Source: Dioscorea cayenensis subsp. rotundata (lineage: Eukaryota; Streptophyta; Magnoliopsida; Dioscoreales; Dioscoreaceae). Taken from it: DNA of 64,000 nt. The stretch covers positions 18,695 to 82,694 of the forward strand of contig NW_024087016.1 in the NCBI RefSeq assembly GCF_009730915.1, given 5' to 3'. The notes under the pieces were generated by a model. The model saw only the letters and a program-made list of their open reading frames with translations, had not been told where the DNA came from and did not search any database. Positions 52,681 through 64,000 of this stretch are shown in pieces (position 1 is the stretch's first letter; the number at the start of each line of letters is the position of its first letter). The translations under genes were made by a program, and so were the position numbers.

Positions 52681-54890
52681 GGTTCAAATAATTTGAAATT
52701 TCCCGTGGTCATCTTCAAATGCTACAGTGTTTCTTCCCGATAAATTCGAGGACATCAATGAGTAAACTTCACATTTTTCATGAGTGAAAGGAGGTGGAGA
52801 TTGTACCTTCTTTTATTGAGGTGTTGGATGGGAGTGAAAGATACCTTTCTTCTTCTTTCCCCGGACCTCCTTCCAAATTTTTTACAACATTGAATCTTTC
52901 TTTTCTTTTTCTTTAGCATTGGTACACATAACCTTCTCTTTTGGTTTCTTCAAATTAGGACTTGAAATAGGAGATTGAGGTTCTTCTTGATCTTCATTTC
53001 CTAGCTTTACCAAGTACTCATCCAATGGGTTTAATGATAGCACCTCCTGCACACAATCAGAAATTAAAAGTTTAGTTTCATCAACAAAATAAAGCATGTC
53101 ATCATGGTCTAAAGAGTGTTTCATGGCCACCAGTAGAGTGTACACTACTTCTTCTTTACCAAATCTTAATGTTAATTTTCCTCCTTTAAGGTCAATTAGG
53201 GCACCGGAGGTAGTGAGGAATGGATGACCAAGAATCAACGGTGTCTCCACATCTTCATCAATATCCATGATGACAAAATCCACAGGAAACACAAATTTGT
53301 CCAACCGGACGATCACATCTTCTACAATCTCATGAGGCTTCCTTGTTGATCGATCCGCCCATTGTAAAATCATTCTCGTGGGTCTAAGTTCAGCAAGACC
53401 AAGCTTCAAATACATGGTAGAGGACATAACATTAATGCTTACCCCCGAGTTCGCTAGTGCATTTTCTTAAACTCCACCCTCAAGTACAAATGGAATTATG
53501 AAGCTTCCCGGATCTTTCAATTTTTGTGGGAGCTTCTTCTCCAAAATGGCCTAGCAATTTCCCATGAGTGCAATTGTGCCCTCTTCTTTTGATTTTCTCT
53601 TGTTTGTTAGCAGTTCCTTCTAAAACTTGGCATACTTGGGAATTTGAGTTAAAGCTGCCACAATCGGGATGTTTAGGTGGAGTTGCTTGAAGATGTTGAT
53701 AAATTTTCTGAATTGAGAATCCTCCTTATCTTGCTTCAATCTATCCGGATAGGGAATTGGAGGTTTGTATTCAGACTGCTTTGATGAAACCTTTGGTAGA
53801 GTTTCCTTATCTTCACTTTGCTTACTTTTCCCAATAACTTTCTCCATTATGGTAGGTCTTCCACTTCGGCTACCCCAGTTTCCTTGACACTTGGGTCAAC
53901 TCTGACCCTTGTCTTAACCTGTTTCCCGCTTCTAAGGGCAATGGCCTTCAAGTGCTATCTTGGGTTCTCTTCAGTGTTGCTAGGAAGACTGCCTAAAGGT
54001 CGTTCATAATTTACTTTAGCAAGCTGCCCCACTTGGTGCTCGAGAGATTGTACAGAAGCTTAGAGGTTTCGTAAAATTGAGCCTATCTCATTGAACTGTC
54101 CAGCGTGTTGAGCAAGCTGAGCATTCACCTTATTGAACTGAGTATCCATACTGCTGGTTATGCTATTGAATCTTGATTCAGTGTTAATCATGAACTTGGC
54201 GAGCACATCTTCAGTAGTGAACCTCTTCTCCAAAATTGGTTGTTGCATTTGGGAACCTTGTGGAGGTGGTGCAACTTTTCTTGTTTCTCCTGATTCCATG
54301 AAAGGTTTGGGTGGTAATTCCACCCCGAATTATAAGTCGAGCTGTAAGGATTCCCTTGTGGCCTTTGTCCCCCAATATAATCAACATTCTCAATTGGGGT
54401 GATGAAGGAACTAGCAATAGGACATTGGGTGACTCCATGCCCTCCACCACAAGTGCTACAACTCATCACCGACTCTGACTTCGAGCTACTACCCATGAGC
54501 ATGTCTAGCTTTTGAGATAACACATCAACCTTTGGACAAGAGCATCATTAGCATTGATTTCATAAATTCTGGTCCCTTTTTCTGGTACACCTCTTTAGGC
54601 CCAATGAGACTCATTGCTTGCCATTGATTCAAGGAGTTGTTCGGCCTCATCGGGGTACTTGTTACTAAGAGATCCACCCGCTGCAGCATTAATTAATTAA
54701 TGAGTTACATAATTCAACCCGTTGTAGATGATCTAAACCCGCATCCAAGAAGCAAAGACATGATGGGGGCACCTTCAAAGAAGGTCTTTGAATCTTTCAT
54801 AAGCTTCAAATAGAGTCTCCGATTCTCCTTGTTTGAAGGCTGAAATTTCTTGCGTTAGCTTCGCCGCTTTGCTTGGAGGAAAATACCTTC
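52681..54890 (-). pseudogene. gag-protease of the right C element (5' truncated, broken)
   Basis: Minus strand from 54890: end of the capsid region (decayed), zinc knuckle CSTCGGGHGVTQC within 54523-54430, a frameshift to a helical segment (54323-54060), a linker with many charged residues, then a retropepsin-like domain with its readable part at 53427-52882 (LILGHPFLTTSGALIDLKGG near 53200). The active-site region just upstream (about 53460-53435) reads Ala-Asn-Ser-Gly, with the catalytic Asp changed to Asn, so it is dead. The lysine-rich tail runs to about 52882, with decayed sequence after. The N-terminus, PBS and 5' LTR are replaced at 54890 by unrelated LTR sequence. The family is diverged from A/B/D but collinear, and no RT follows. 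Confidence 0.86.
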
Positions 54891-55424
54891 CCAAATCTCA
54901 CGAGCTTGTAGATGACGAGGGAAGCCGCCCCAATCGCAACATCCATGAAAGCTTTCCACCTAACTTGGCTCATCATCTCACTTCTATTGTTTGAGGGAGT
55001 TTTCTTATACCATTTGTAGTTGTTTTCATGGACCTATTGTTTGTATTTGTTTGCATGGACGAGTAGACCCCAAGGTCACCGGATGCCGGTCAACCTTGGG
55101 GTGAACTTGTGTATTTGGATGATCTAATTTTGTCTATTGTAATTGTTGTATGTTTTTGATTCATTATTGGTGCATTTGATGTGTTGCTTACATGAGAACT
55201 CTGTAAACCAACTCCTAGGTTGTACTCGGTAGCGTGACCATCGCCCAAGTACTAGACACACCAAGTCTGGAAGGGATTCATGTACGAATATGCCGTGACC
55301 ATCGGGTATTTTGTACCCCTCCAATATTAGGGCTTAACCAAGTTGTGTTCCGGCTCTAATAAGAGAATTCCCCATTTATTAATGCAATCGTATGAGGATT
55401 TGATCAGAAGAAATTCTGTATCAA
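54891..55424 (+). mobile_element. Fragment of a diverged LTR, probably C-related
   Basis: It contains a GACCCCAAGGTCACCGG...CCTTGGGGTGA arrangement, like the AGACCCCCAAGGCCACCGG...AACCTTGGGG stretch in the C LTRs (38170-38205), and later ATGCAATCGTA as in C-type LTRs (38490). Both ends are truncated. No other copy is in the window, so the assignment is by partial wording only. Confidence 0.55.
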
Positions 55425-56956
55425 TACTTATTTGTGTTCTTTTGCGCATGTAGGGTTGTGGAGCTAAGTACTAAGACAAGAAACCAAAAGTAGATCGTGA
55501 ATGCACTGTTTGGTGGAACCTTGGAAGCAACAAACATGAAGACACAAGTATGGCTCTAAGATACATAAATGTATGCAAACCTCCATGTATTCAAGCCATT
55601 ACAATGAGTTGGAGGGGCACGAAGGCAGACACATTTGTGTATCCCAACATGTGCAGTGATAGCAATATCTTCACCAATGAACTCGTTTATTGAAGAAGCG
55701 ACGTGATCTACGGTATAAATGTGTGCCCGTTTATGCTGACTCGATGAAACGTGGATTCGAGAGTTTTGGTGGGCGATTGCACAGGTTATGTCATACAATG
55801 TAGCACCCTGCGACTGTAAAAAAATCAGAATTCCAGAGAATCCACATGGGTGTGTGGAAATTACCCACGCACTTGTAAAAATTTCACGGGGGCGTGTGGA
55901 ACATCCATAGGGCTGTGTGGATGCCCTATTCCGACCCTAGTTAAAAGCCGTTTTCACCCAATTTGAGCATCTTTTTTCCCATCTTTTCTCCATCTTTGGA
56001 CAGGCCGACTGCTAGGGTTTAGAGGGACTTTGGCAAGGCTTTTGGAGTGGTTTACGGCTTTGACACAATGATTCTCTTGGAAGATAGTTATTGGGGATGC
56101 TTTCATCGGCACTGATCCGGCGAGATGTGTCCTAGGGTTGACAAGGGAACCTTTGGAGAAGACGAGGCCACTTCACAAGACCATCGACACAAATACCGAG
56201 GTGTTTTTTTTTATGGACTACATGTTTTTACTTTTGATTTCATTATATATTGTATCTTGCTCCATGGAGAGATAAACCCCTAGTGGGTACTTGGATTTTG
56301 GAAACCCTAGGATGTTTTTTTTTCATTAACCTTTTATTATTCTTTCCTTAATTGATGTTTCTAATTGAGTTCTAATCTTGAATACCTATTGAATGATTTC
56401 TCACTTAGAGTGACACTAGGGTTGATAGACTTTAGCAACAGGGGCTTAATTATGACTAGGGATCTTTCGCCTGGACCAAAGGGTTAGATCTACACATAGG
56501 AATATGGTTTATCACCTGGAATCCCTAGATCATCTTGCAACTTTACACAGTGTGATGTGTTGAGACTGTTTGATTTCTCCACCGGGGTTCAGTGTGATCG
56601 GTTGACCTTAGGTTTGGGACCCTATATTCAAGGATGTCCATGACTCATTAAGCATCAACTAGGAGACATAAAATTTGATCTTGCACTTGAAACATTAGTC
56701 CTAGGGGGAGCATTGTCCGAGTACCCCACATTTATCGATTTCCTTTCCTCTCATTTTATCATGCCTCTCTTTCTTATTTCTTTTAGTCTTTTCATATCAA
56801 TCTTATTCACACTATCATTGATTTATTCTCAATATAGTTAAATAGCAATCATTGTGTTTTTATTCACTATTACCAGTGGATACAATACCTACTCACCAAG
56901 GATTTATTATTTTGACAAACCTGTGCACTTGCAAGTCACACGCAAGGGCGTTGTCA
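55425..56956 (+). mobile_element. 5' LTR of element B2 (5' end deleted)
   Basis: B-type wording from about TTATTTGTGTTCTTTTGCGC to GGGCGTTGTCA, missing the first roughly 80 bp. U3 hairpin remnants are near 55838-55900. Followed by PBS at 56963. Confidence 0.87.
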
Positions 56957-56962
56957 AGTTTT

Positions 56963-56980
56963 TAGCACCGTTGCTGGGGA
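56963..56980 (+). other. Decayed primer-binding site of B2
   Basis: TAGCACCGTTGCTGGGGA: three transitions from the tRNA-Asp complement. Confidence 0.82.
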
Positions 56981-57103
56981 ATAGGCATTTAGTGACACTT
57001 TGCACTTTGCTATCTTAGCTATTCATCATTCATTCTATTTCACATCTTCTTATTCTATCATCATTCTGATTTATTTTTATTTATTTTGATGCAGCTCCAG
57101 GTT

Positions 57104-58641
57104 ATGACCCGAGGGAACACTTCAATATTAATTGGAGATGATCCTGAACTTGAACATACACTCAGAAGGATGGGTAAAAAACTTGTGCGAGAACCGTTGA
57201 ATCTTGTTGAAGTGGAAGTTGAAGGATCTGACAATATGGCAAAATAGAATGAACAACAGAGAACACTTTTTGATTACGCAAGATCGTCAGTATTGGGGAC
57301 ACAATGTAGCATTATGTGACCCCCAATTATAGCTCCGAATTTTGAGCTGAAGCCAGCATTCATCCAAATGATACAGTAGTCGGCACAATTTAATGGTTTG
57401 GTCGATGAGGACCCAAACAATCATATTGAAAACTTCTTGGAAGTTTGTGATATGCTGAAGATCAACAGTGTTACGGATGGTGCTATAAGATTGAGGGCTT
57501 TCCCATTCCCTTTAAAAGGAAGAGTAAAGCAGTAGCTACATTCTTTAACACGAGCATCCATCACGACCTGGAATGAAATGGTCGAAGCCTTTCTTGCAAG
57601 GTAATTTCATCCGGGGAAATCGGCAAAGCTTCGCAATGAGATATCATCGTTTGTTCAGATGGAGCTCGACTCCTTGTATGAGACATGGGAGCGATTCAAT
57701 GACCTATTGTGGAAGTTTCCACAACACGGATTCCCCTAGTGGATGATCATTCAGACTTTTTACAATGGGTTGAACCCAAATACAAGCAGCTTCTAGATGC
57801 CACCACAGGAGGTGCAATCGGGAATAAGATCCCTGAAGAAGCCCGATAGTTAGTAGAGGAAATGGCCATGAATAGCTACCAAGGGAAATAATGTGGTTAC
57901 ATCTTTAGCAGCCCAAGTAGAGGCATTGGGCAAGAAATTGGATACATTGACTTTACCGAGGATGGTCGCTATCACGAGTAGACTTTGTGGGCAATTTGGG
58001 AAGGGTACAAGGTAATCCTTATAGCAACACCTACAACCAAGGATGGAGGAACCACCCCAATTTCTCATGGAGTAACCAAGGGAAGCAAAAGGCCATAGCA
58101 CCATCAGGTTTTCAACAACAACAAGCCCCAAACATGGAGAATAGAGGTTCAGGCTTGGAGACCCGAATGACTAATCTAGAGAAAGCCTTAACCCAATTTG
58201 TCCAATCTTTGAATACACAGTTTTAATCGGTCGAGGCTATACTCTTCATTGCACAATCTAGAGAATCAAGTAGGGCAAATCACAAAATCTCCATCGGAGA
58301 GACCACAAGGAAGCTTGCCGAGTAACACCAAGACTAACCCGAGAGAACATATAAAGGCAATCACTTTGAGAAGTGATCGTGAGGTTTAGGGTAAGCTTCC
58401 GAGTGAGAAGGCCAATGTTGAAGCACCCAAGGTCATGGAGGTTGAGGAGAGAGCTAACAAAGAGAAAGAGAAGGTACCCTCACCTTACAAGCCAAGAATC
58501 CCTTAACCTTTATGATTGAAGAACCACCAAAATGATGAGCAATACAAGAAGTTCTTAGGTCTATTCAAGCAATTGCACATCAACATTCCATTTATGGAGG
58601 CATTATCTCAAATGCCTCGGTATGCTAGGTTCTTGAAAGAT
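57104..58641 (+). pseudogene. gag of element B2 (broken and truncated)
   Basis: ATG at 57104 (MTRGNTSILIGDDPELEHTLRR). The capsid-like domain follows with several stops. The zinc-knuckle coding region is deleted (about 57880-57985: the sequence jumps from the capsid end to the VDFVGN-type linker). A readable linker segment lies at 57987-58226 (GNPYSNTYNQGW, NFSWSN), then charged linker to MPRYARFLKD at 58641, where the B3 LTR interrupts it before the protease. Non-functional. Confidence 0.85.
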
Positions 58642-60484
58642 TGATAAATGCTTATGTGTTAAGAATGCGAAGTATTCTTTCCTTACGATGAGCATGACTT
58701 TTATCAGGTTTAAGTGCTAATACATGTGTATTTGTATTCTTTTGTGCATGTAGGGTTGTGAAGCTAAGTATTAAGAAAAGAAGCCAAAAGTAGATTGTGA
58801 ATGCACTGTTTGGTGGAATCTTGGAAGCAATAAATGCAAAGGCACAAGTGGGGCTCTAAGATACATGAATGTGTGTCAACCTCCATGTATTTAGGCCATT
58901 ATAATGAGTTGGAGAGCCATAAAGGTAGTTGCATTTATGTATCCCAACTTGTACAATGATTGCAATATCTTCACCAATGAACCAGTTTATTAAAGAAATG
59001 ACGCGATCTACGGCATAAACGTGTGCCCATTTATGTTACCCTCATAAAAAGTGTTGTTTTCGGAGTATTTTTTGACGGCACTGTAGCAGGTACTAAAGCA
59101 ATCACTACTGTAGGTTACTGTTCACAATCGGCCTAAAATCAGATTTTCAGAGAATCCACATTCCCGTGTGTAAATTCTACAAGGGCGTGTGGAACATCCA
59201 CCAGCCCGTTTGGATGCCCGATTCCGGCCCTTTAAAAGCCGGAATTCAGCCCCGATTTCATCATTTTCTTTCCCATCTTTTCTCTAACTTTTGAGAGGGG
59301 TTTTGGCAAGGCTTTTGGAGTGGTTCTATGGCTTCAACACTGCGCTCCACTTTGAAGAAGGTTATTGGGTGAGATTTCATCGGCATCGACCCATTAAGGT
59401 GTGTCCTAGGCCGGACAAGGGGACCTTTGGAGACGACGAGGCTACTCCACTAAACCATCGACATGATTACCAAGGGGATTTTCTATGGATTACTTGGTTT
59501 TACATTCGATTTCATTGTTGATTGTAACCAGCTCCAAGGAGAGCTAAACCCCTAGTGGGTACTTAGATTTGTGAACCCTAGGATGTATTTGTTTCATTAA
59601 TCTTCTATTATATTTTCCTTAATTGATATTTTTAATTGAGTTTCAACCTTTAATGCTTGTTGCATGATTTCTCCCTTAGAGTGACACTAGGGTTGAGAGT
59701 CTACATTGGTAACCTTTGTGAGTGAGTGAGACACCATGAAGGTTAGACATTGCAAGATTAAAGAGAGTCGATAGGGTGCGTCGAGAGGTAGCGGAGCGTC
59801 CCCTTTCCCCTCCCATGTGATTTATCCTACCTCTACGTTGCAAGAGTTCTTTGCAGTCATAGTAGAGTGAATGAGCTAAGGGAGACCTCGTTGGGGCTTA
59901 GTTACACAGGCAACGGAGTGAATCGTTGAAGTGACTTTAGCGCCTAGGGCTTAATTATGACTAGGGGTCCTTCGCCTGGACCAAAGAGTTAGATCTATAC
60001 ATTGGAATAAGGTTTGTCACTTGGAATCCCTAGAGTGACTTGCAACTCTGCACAGTATGAGGTGTTGAGATTGATCGATTTCTCCGTCGGGACATAGTGT
60101 AGAGTTAGTCACGGTTGACCTTCGGTTGAGCTCAGGTTTGGGACCGTGTGTTTAAGGATTTCTACGACTCATTAAGCATCAATTAGGAGATGTAATAGTT
60201 GTTTTTGCACTTGAAGCAATTGTCCTAGGTGGATCAATATCCGACTACCCCACTTCTATTGATTGCCTTACCTCTTATCTTTTTGTGCTTCTCTCTTTAT
60301 TGTTTTTTTATTCTGGCTTTCATAACATTTTATCAACAAAAATCATTATTCCGTCTTCCCTTAGTTAGACAGCAATCTTGGTATTTTTATTCCATACTCC
60401 ATGTGGATACTATACGCACTCAGCTAGGATTTATTACTTTAACAAACTTGTGCACTTGCGGGTCACACGCAAGGACCATTATCA
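58642..60484 (+). mobile_element. 5' LTR of element B3
   Basis: TGATAAATGCTTATGTGTTA to GGACCATTATCA, 1843 bp, followed by a PBS. Inserted in (or recombined with) B2 just upstream of its protease. No 3' LTR is found, so the TSD cannot be tested. Confidence 0.88.
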
Positions 60485-60490
60485 AGTTTT

Positions 60491-60508
60491 TGGCACCGTT
60501 ACCAGGAA
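60491..60508 (+). other. Decayed primer-binding site of B3
   Basis: TGGCACCGTTACCAGGAA, a mutated tRNA-Asp complement six bases from the LTR end. Confidence 0.8.
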
Positions 60509-60630
60509 GTAGGCGTTTAGAGATACTTCGCACTTTGCTATTTTAGCAATTCATCATTCATTCTATTTCACATTTTCCTATTCTATCATCGTTATGATTT
60601 TTCTTTTCTTTTTGGTTGTAGCTCCAGGTT

Positions 60631-62185
60631 ATGACCCGATGGAACCCTTCACAAATTGTTGAAAGAGATCCTGAGCTTGAGCGTACACTTAGAAGAAGGT
60701 AAGAACCTGTGCAAGAATCGTCGAATCTAGCTGAAGTGGAAGTTAAAGGATCTGACAACATGACAAAACAGAATGAGCAACAGAGAACACTTTCTGACTA
60801 TGCTAGACCGTCACTATTGGGGTCACAATCTAGCATTGTGTGACCCCCGATTACAACTCTAAATTTTGAGGTGAAGCTGGCATTCATCCAGATAATATAG
60901 CAGTCTACGCAGTTCAATGGTTTAGCCAATGAGGTTCCAAACAACCATATTGAGAACTTCTTGGAGGTTTATGACATGATGAAAATCAATGGTGTTACTA
61001 ATGATGCTATACGATTGAGGGCTTTCCCATTCTCTCTAAAAGGAAGAGCAAAGCAGTGACTCTACTCTTTCCCACGAGCATCCATCACGACATGGAATGA
61101 GATGGTCAAAGCTTTTCTTGCAAGGTACTTCCCTTCGGGAAAATCTGCAAAGCTTCATAATGAGATATCGTCATTTGTTCAGATGGAGCTCGAGTCCTGG
61201 TTTAAGACATGGGAGCGATTCAAGGATCTTTTACGGAAGTGCCAACAACATGGATTGCCCGACTGGATGATTATTTACACCTTTTACAATAGGTTGAATC
61301 CAAGCCCAAGACAACTTCTAGATGTCGTCGCAGTAGGTACATTTGGGAACAAGAACCCTGAAGAAGACTGATAGTTCGTAGAGGAAATAGCCATGTATAG
61401 CTACCAATGGAATGCAATGGAAGAAAAGAAAGTAGTTGGAATCCATGAAATTGATGCGTTGACATCCTTAGCAGCACAAGTAGAGGCGTTGAGCAAGAAA
61501 TTGGATATATTGACTTCACCAAGGATGGCCACTATAACAAGTTGTGATGGTTGTGGGGTTTCACATATGCCATCTGATTGTCCTATTTTTATTGCTATTT
61601 CTGCCCTGATTGAACAAGTAGACTTTGTGGGCAATTAGGGAAGGGTACAAGGTAAGCCATATAGCAACACCTACAACCAAGGGTGGAGAAGCCACTCTAA
61701 TTTCTCATGGAGTAACTAAGTGGAGAAAAAGGCCATAGTACCACCAGGTTTTCAACTATGACAAGCTCCAAACATAGGGAATAAAGTTTCCGGCTTGGAG
61801 ATCCAGATGACCGATCTAGAGAAATCCTTCGGCAAATCGCGAAGTCTCTATCGGAGAGACGAGAAGGAAGCTTGCCGAGTAATACCGAGACTATCCCAAG
61901 AGAACATGTGAAGGCGATCGATTTGAGAAGTGGTCGTGACGTTGAGGATAGGATTCCAATTGATAAGACCAATGTTGAAGCACCCGAGGTCGTGGAGGTT
62001 GAGGAGAGAGCTAGCAAAGAAAAGGAGGTGGTATCCCCACACTACAAGCCAAGAATCCCTTATCCTTCCAGATTGAAGAATGACCAAAATGATGAGCAAT
62101 ACAAGAATTTCTTCGGTCTATTCAAGCAATTGTATATCAACATTCCTTTGTGGAGGCATTGCCTCAGATGCCTCAGTATGCTAAG
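60631..62185 (+). pseudogene. gag of element B3 (broken and truncated)
   Basis: ATG at 60631 (MTRWNPSQIVERDPELERTL). The capsid-like domain has stops near 60700, 60841, 60898 and 61058. 61102-61371 is readable (FLARYFPSGKSAKL, 'WERFKDLLRKCQQHGL'). The zinc knuckle within 61540-61590 (CDGCGVSHMPSDC) keeps the spacing C-x2-C-x3-H-x4-C, with one Gly changed to Val-Ser. The linker is readable at 61872-62185. It stops at LSMLS just before the protease, where minus-strand LTR sequence begins. Confidence 0.86.
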
Positions 62186-62665
62186 TCACAACGCCCTTGC
62201 GTATGTCACGCAAGTGCACGGGTTTGTCGAAGTAATAAAATCCTAGATGCGTGGAGTTTCGTATCCATAGGGAGTTGGGAATAAAAAAACTTAAATTGTT
62301 TCTTAACTAAGTGAAAAATGAATAGTGATATGTGTGACAAGATGTGAAATAACAAAAGTAAAAGACCAAGAAAGAGAGCACACGTAAAGGAGAAGGTAAG
62401 GCAATCGATATAAATGTGGTACCTGGATATTATTCCGCCTAGGACGATCATTTCATGTGTAAGAACCCTCTATTATACTTTCTAACTGATCCAATAATGA
62501 GTCGTGGAGATCCTTAAATACATGGTCCCAAATCTAAGGTCAACCATGCCTAACTCTATACATGCCCTGGAGGAGAAATTGAATAACCTCTCAACGTTGC
62601 ACTCATATAGAATTGTAATGAGTTTTAGGGATTCCAAGTGATAAATCCCCTTCCTAGATGTAGAC
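62186..62665 (-). mobile_element. Minus-strand B-type LTR fragment (U5/R end)
   Basis: Begins TCACAACGCCCTTGCG (a mutated TGACAACG) and follows B-type U5/R in reverse to TTCCTAGATGTAGAC, where a second copy of the same LTR end starts. A tandem duplicate of 62666-63148, similar but not identical. Confidence 0.8.
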
Positions 62666-64000
62666 TAACAATGCCCCTTGCGTATATCCCGCAAACGCAC
62701 AGGTTTGTCAAAGTAATAAAATCCCAGATGAGTGGGGTATTGTATCCACAGGAAGTAGGGAATAAAAATATTTAAATTGTTTCTTAACTAAGAGAAAGAT
62801 AAATAGTGATATGTGTGACAAGATGTGAAATAACAAAAGTAAAAGAACAAGAAAAAGAGCACAAGTAAGGAAGAAGGTAAGACAATCAATATAAATTGGG
62901 TCCCCGGATTTTGTTCTATCTTGGACAATCATTTCAAGTGCAAGAACCCTCTATTATACTTTCTAACTGATGCAATAATGTGTCGTGGAGATCCTTAAAT
63001 ACATGGTCCTAAATCTAAGGTCAACCATGCCTAACTGTATACATGTCCCGGAGGAGAAATTGAATAACCTCTCAACCTTGCACTCATATAGAATTGCAAT
63101 GAGTTTTGGAGATTCCAAGTGATAAATCCTCTTCCTAGATGTAGACCTAACACTTTGGTCTAGGTGGAAGGTCCCTAGCCATAATTAAGCCCTAGGTGCT
63201 AAAATCACTTCAACGCTTCACTCCGTTACACCCGCAACTAAGACCAAGTGGAATGTCATCCTTTAGCCCATTCAATCTACTATGACCACAAAGAACTTAA
63301 GGAAATGGAGGTAGAATATATCACACCGGAGGGGAAAGGGGACGCTCTGCTACCTCTCGACTCACCCTCTCAACCCTCGTGGTGTGTCACTCACTCAAAA
63401 GGGTTACCAACAAGAATTCTCAACCCTAGTGTCACTCTAAGGGAGTATTCGTACAATCAAGCATTCAATATTGGAACTCAAATAAAACATTAATTAATTG
63501 AAAGCATAATAAAGAGGTTCAATGAAACGAATACATCCTAGGGTTCACAAATACCTAAGTACCCACTAGGGGGTTTAGCTATCCATAGAGCTAATTACAA
63601 TCAATGAAATCAAATATAAAAGCAAAGAATCCATGGAAAATCCCCTTAATAGTCATGGCGATGGTCTTGTGGAGAGTACTCTACTCATCCAAGAGTCTTT
63701 GTCTGGCCTAGGGTACAACTCGCCGGATCGGTGCCGACGAAAGCTCTCCCACTAACCTTCTTCCAAACAAAGAGCGATTTCATAGTCATAGAACCTCTCC
63801 CAATCCCTAGCCAATACCTATCCATACCCTAGCCTCCGCCCTCTCTCACGATGGGGAAAAGATGGAAAAAAAAATGTTGAAATTGGGACTGAAATCAGCC
63901 TTAAATAGGGCTGAAATAAGGAATCGACACGCCCTTGTGGATTCACCGCATGGGCTTCTGGAATAAAATATGGGCATGTGGAATTTCCACACGCCTATGT
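62666..64000 (-). mobile_element. Minus-strand LTR running off the right edge
   Basis: Begins TAACAATGCCCC (a mutated TGACAATG) and continues through R, the GAGCTAAAC block (63575-63600 reversed) and the TATA-like region (about 63900) into the U3 hairpin module (63928-64000). It is not complete within the window. Confidence 0.88.

Noticed and set aside
1..64000. A host gene or an endogenous pararetrovirus in the window
   Set aside because: Every readable protein belongs to gag, retropepsin or the accessory ORF of LTR elements. No movement protein, coat protein, RT or exon-like gene structure is seen.

Overview
This window reads as plant nuclear heterochromatin. It is a stack of nested, decayed Ty3/Gypsy-type LTR retrotransposons of Athila/Tat-like character, and I see no host gene, rRNA, tRNA gene, CRISPR array or bacterial feature. 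The plant assignment rests on four things: primer-binding sites complementary to the 3' end of plant tRNA-Asp (exact matches at 13359-13376 and 21376-21393); LTRs starting TGATAAGTG and ending TGTCA or ATCA; 5-bp target-site duplications (TSDs); and gag, zinc-knuckle and retropepsin sequences of the Athila type. I cannot name the species.

Layout. Coordinates 1-5216 hold an old minus-strand element (E: part of an LTR plus an accessory-ORF remnant) cut by solo LTRs at 370-1829 and 3233-4778. A complete minus-strand element (D) fills 5217-15129, with TSD AGTTC. Element E resumes in pieces at 15130-15312 and 19035-19176, around an LTR (15313-19034) that itself carries a solo LTR (16382-18275). 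Element B begins at 19177. Its 5' LTR is split by complete element A1 (19487-28941, TSD CTTGT), and A1 contains a solo LTR (24451-26162, TSD ACGAC). B continues to 31991 and is followed by an LTR stub. Truncated element A2 (32439-42000) contains a solo LTR (37407-38943, TSD CCTAT). Minus-strand C elements occupy 42001-54890 around an LTR shared by two internal regions, with three solo LTRs (TSDs GAAAG, TCCGG, AATTT). From 54891 to the end lie an LTR fragment, elements B2 and B3, and minus-strand LTR pieces running off the window.

How the parts work together. Each internal region has the same plan where preserved: LTR, tRNA-Asp PBS, one gag-protease reading frame, a conserved hairpin just after the polyprotein stop, a spacer with repeated hairpins, an accessory ORF, a 3' noncoding region with a conserved TGTACATTG hairpin beside a purine tract, the polypurine tract (PPT), and LTR. 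No reverse transcriptase, RNase H or integrase is visible anywhere. These elements therefore look non-autonomous for pol, supplying (when alive) their own Gag, protease and accessory protein while depending on pol in trans. All protein-coding copies here are broken by stops, frameshifts, deletions or lost catalytic residues. The most interesting signals are the recurrent pol-less gag-pro plus accessory-ORF architecture and the family-specific hairpin modules that occur both in U3 (near the TATA box) and in the internal spacer.
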